A DNA stretch of 64,000 nt from Lysinibacillus sp. PLM2. GTDB taxonomy: Bacteria; Bacillota; Bacilli; Bacillales_A; Planococcaceae. The stretch spans positions 2,784,001 through 2,848,000 of the forward strand of contig AP025689.1 of assembly GCA_023168345.1 (NCBI GenBank). Reading direction: 5' to 3'. The first letter of the stretch is position 1; each line of letters starts with the position of its first letter. A model generated the notes under the pieces. That model had not been told where the DNA came from, did no database searches, and saw only the letters and a list, made by a program, of their open reading frames with translations. Made by a program: the position numbers and the translations under genes. Positions 63,954 to 64,000 of the stretch are shown piece after piece.

Positions 63954-64000
63954 TGGCGGAGAAGGAGGGATTTGAACCCTCGCGCCGGTTACCCGACCTA
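63954..64000 (-). tRNA. tRNA-Ser, partial (3' part; probably GCU)
   Basis: 47 bases up to the window edge. Long class II variable arm (TAGGTCGGGTAACCGGCG), T arm GAGGGTTCAAATCCCTC, acceptor 3' strand and encoded CCA. The variable arm agrees with the Bacillus tRNA-Ser(GCU) I recall. The anticodon is beyond the window, so the isoacceptor is inferred. Confidence 0.85.

Overview
The window looks like the chromosome of a low-GC Gram-positive bacterium of the order Bacillales, most like the Planococcaceae/Lysinibacillus-Solibacillus group. This is inferred from AT-rich codon use, strong AGGAGG-type ribosome binding sites, frequent TTG/GTG starts, T-box and SAM-I leaders on the minus strand, and a backbone of genes that sit together in Bacillus subtilis under yt- names (ytoP, ytzB-like, ytnP, trmB, ytzE, ytzG, ytgP/murJ, asnB, ytfP, leuS, ytqAB, ytpA, ytoA, metK, pckA, ytmA, ytkD, dps, menFDHBE). 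No prophage, plasmid, CRISPR or intact insertion sequence was seen.

Layout. 1-3.3 kb: lipoprotein, DUF84 phosphatase, YtoP aminopeptidase, the wreck of a two-component system, and a YtzB-like small protein. 3.4-19.8 kb: a co-oriented (minus strand) accessory block for sugar-acid catabolism. It holds a short-type 6-phosphogluconate dehydrogenase, a 2-keto-3-deoxy-sugar-acid kinase, a KDPG-type aldolase, galactonate dehydratase, ribose-5-phosphate isomerase, a TRAP transporter, an IlvD/Edd-type dehydratase, an IclR regulator, a FAH-family 2-keto-3-deoxypentonate dehydratase candidate, an alpha-ketoglutarate-semialdehyde dehydrogenase candidate, a DapA-family lyase, a U32-like barrel protein, a CtBP-like dehydrogenase and a KduD-like dehydrogenase. 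The block is bounded by a direct repeat that copies the 3' end of ytnP (3371-3407 and 20866-20924), with a decayed IS1182-type transposase beside the ytnP side. It therefore looks like a catabolic island inserted at the end of ytnP.

20.7-35.5 kb: conserved housekeeping genes, ending in leuS with its leucine T-box leader. 35.7-41.35 kb: a second accessory block (TRAP transporter, FAH-family enzyme, cyclase-family hydrolase, TrmB-type regulator), with a near-consensus cre site and an apparent ATT start codon for the regulator. 41.5-58.4 kb: MFS transporter, the mnmL-mnmM tRNA wobble-modification pair, an amino acid:sodium symporter, a YtpA-like hydrolase lacking its nucleophile serine, gamma-carbonic anhydrase, metK (SAM-I riboswitch), pckA, ytmA, ytkD, dps, yidD, a zinc-binding lipoprotein with a near-perfect Zur operator, menE and a PAS-PAS-GGDEF protein. 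58.6-63.4 kb: the menFDHB operon for menaquinone. 63.8-64 kb: the 3' part of a tRNA cluster (Glu-UUC and a partial Ser).

Together, the island can be read as feeding hexonates (through 2-keto-3-deoxy-phospho-galactonate/gluconate) to pyruvate and triose phosphate, and pentonates (through 2-keto-3-deoxy-pentonate and alpha-ketoglutarate semialdehyde) to alpha-ketoglutarate. Its TRAP promoter has a near-consensus cre site, so carbon catabolite repression is likely. Substrates are inferred from family membership and context, not shown.
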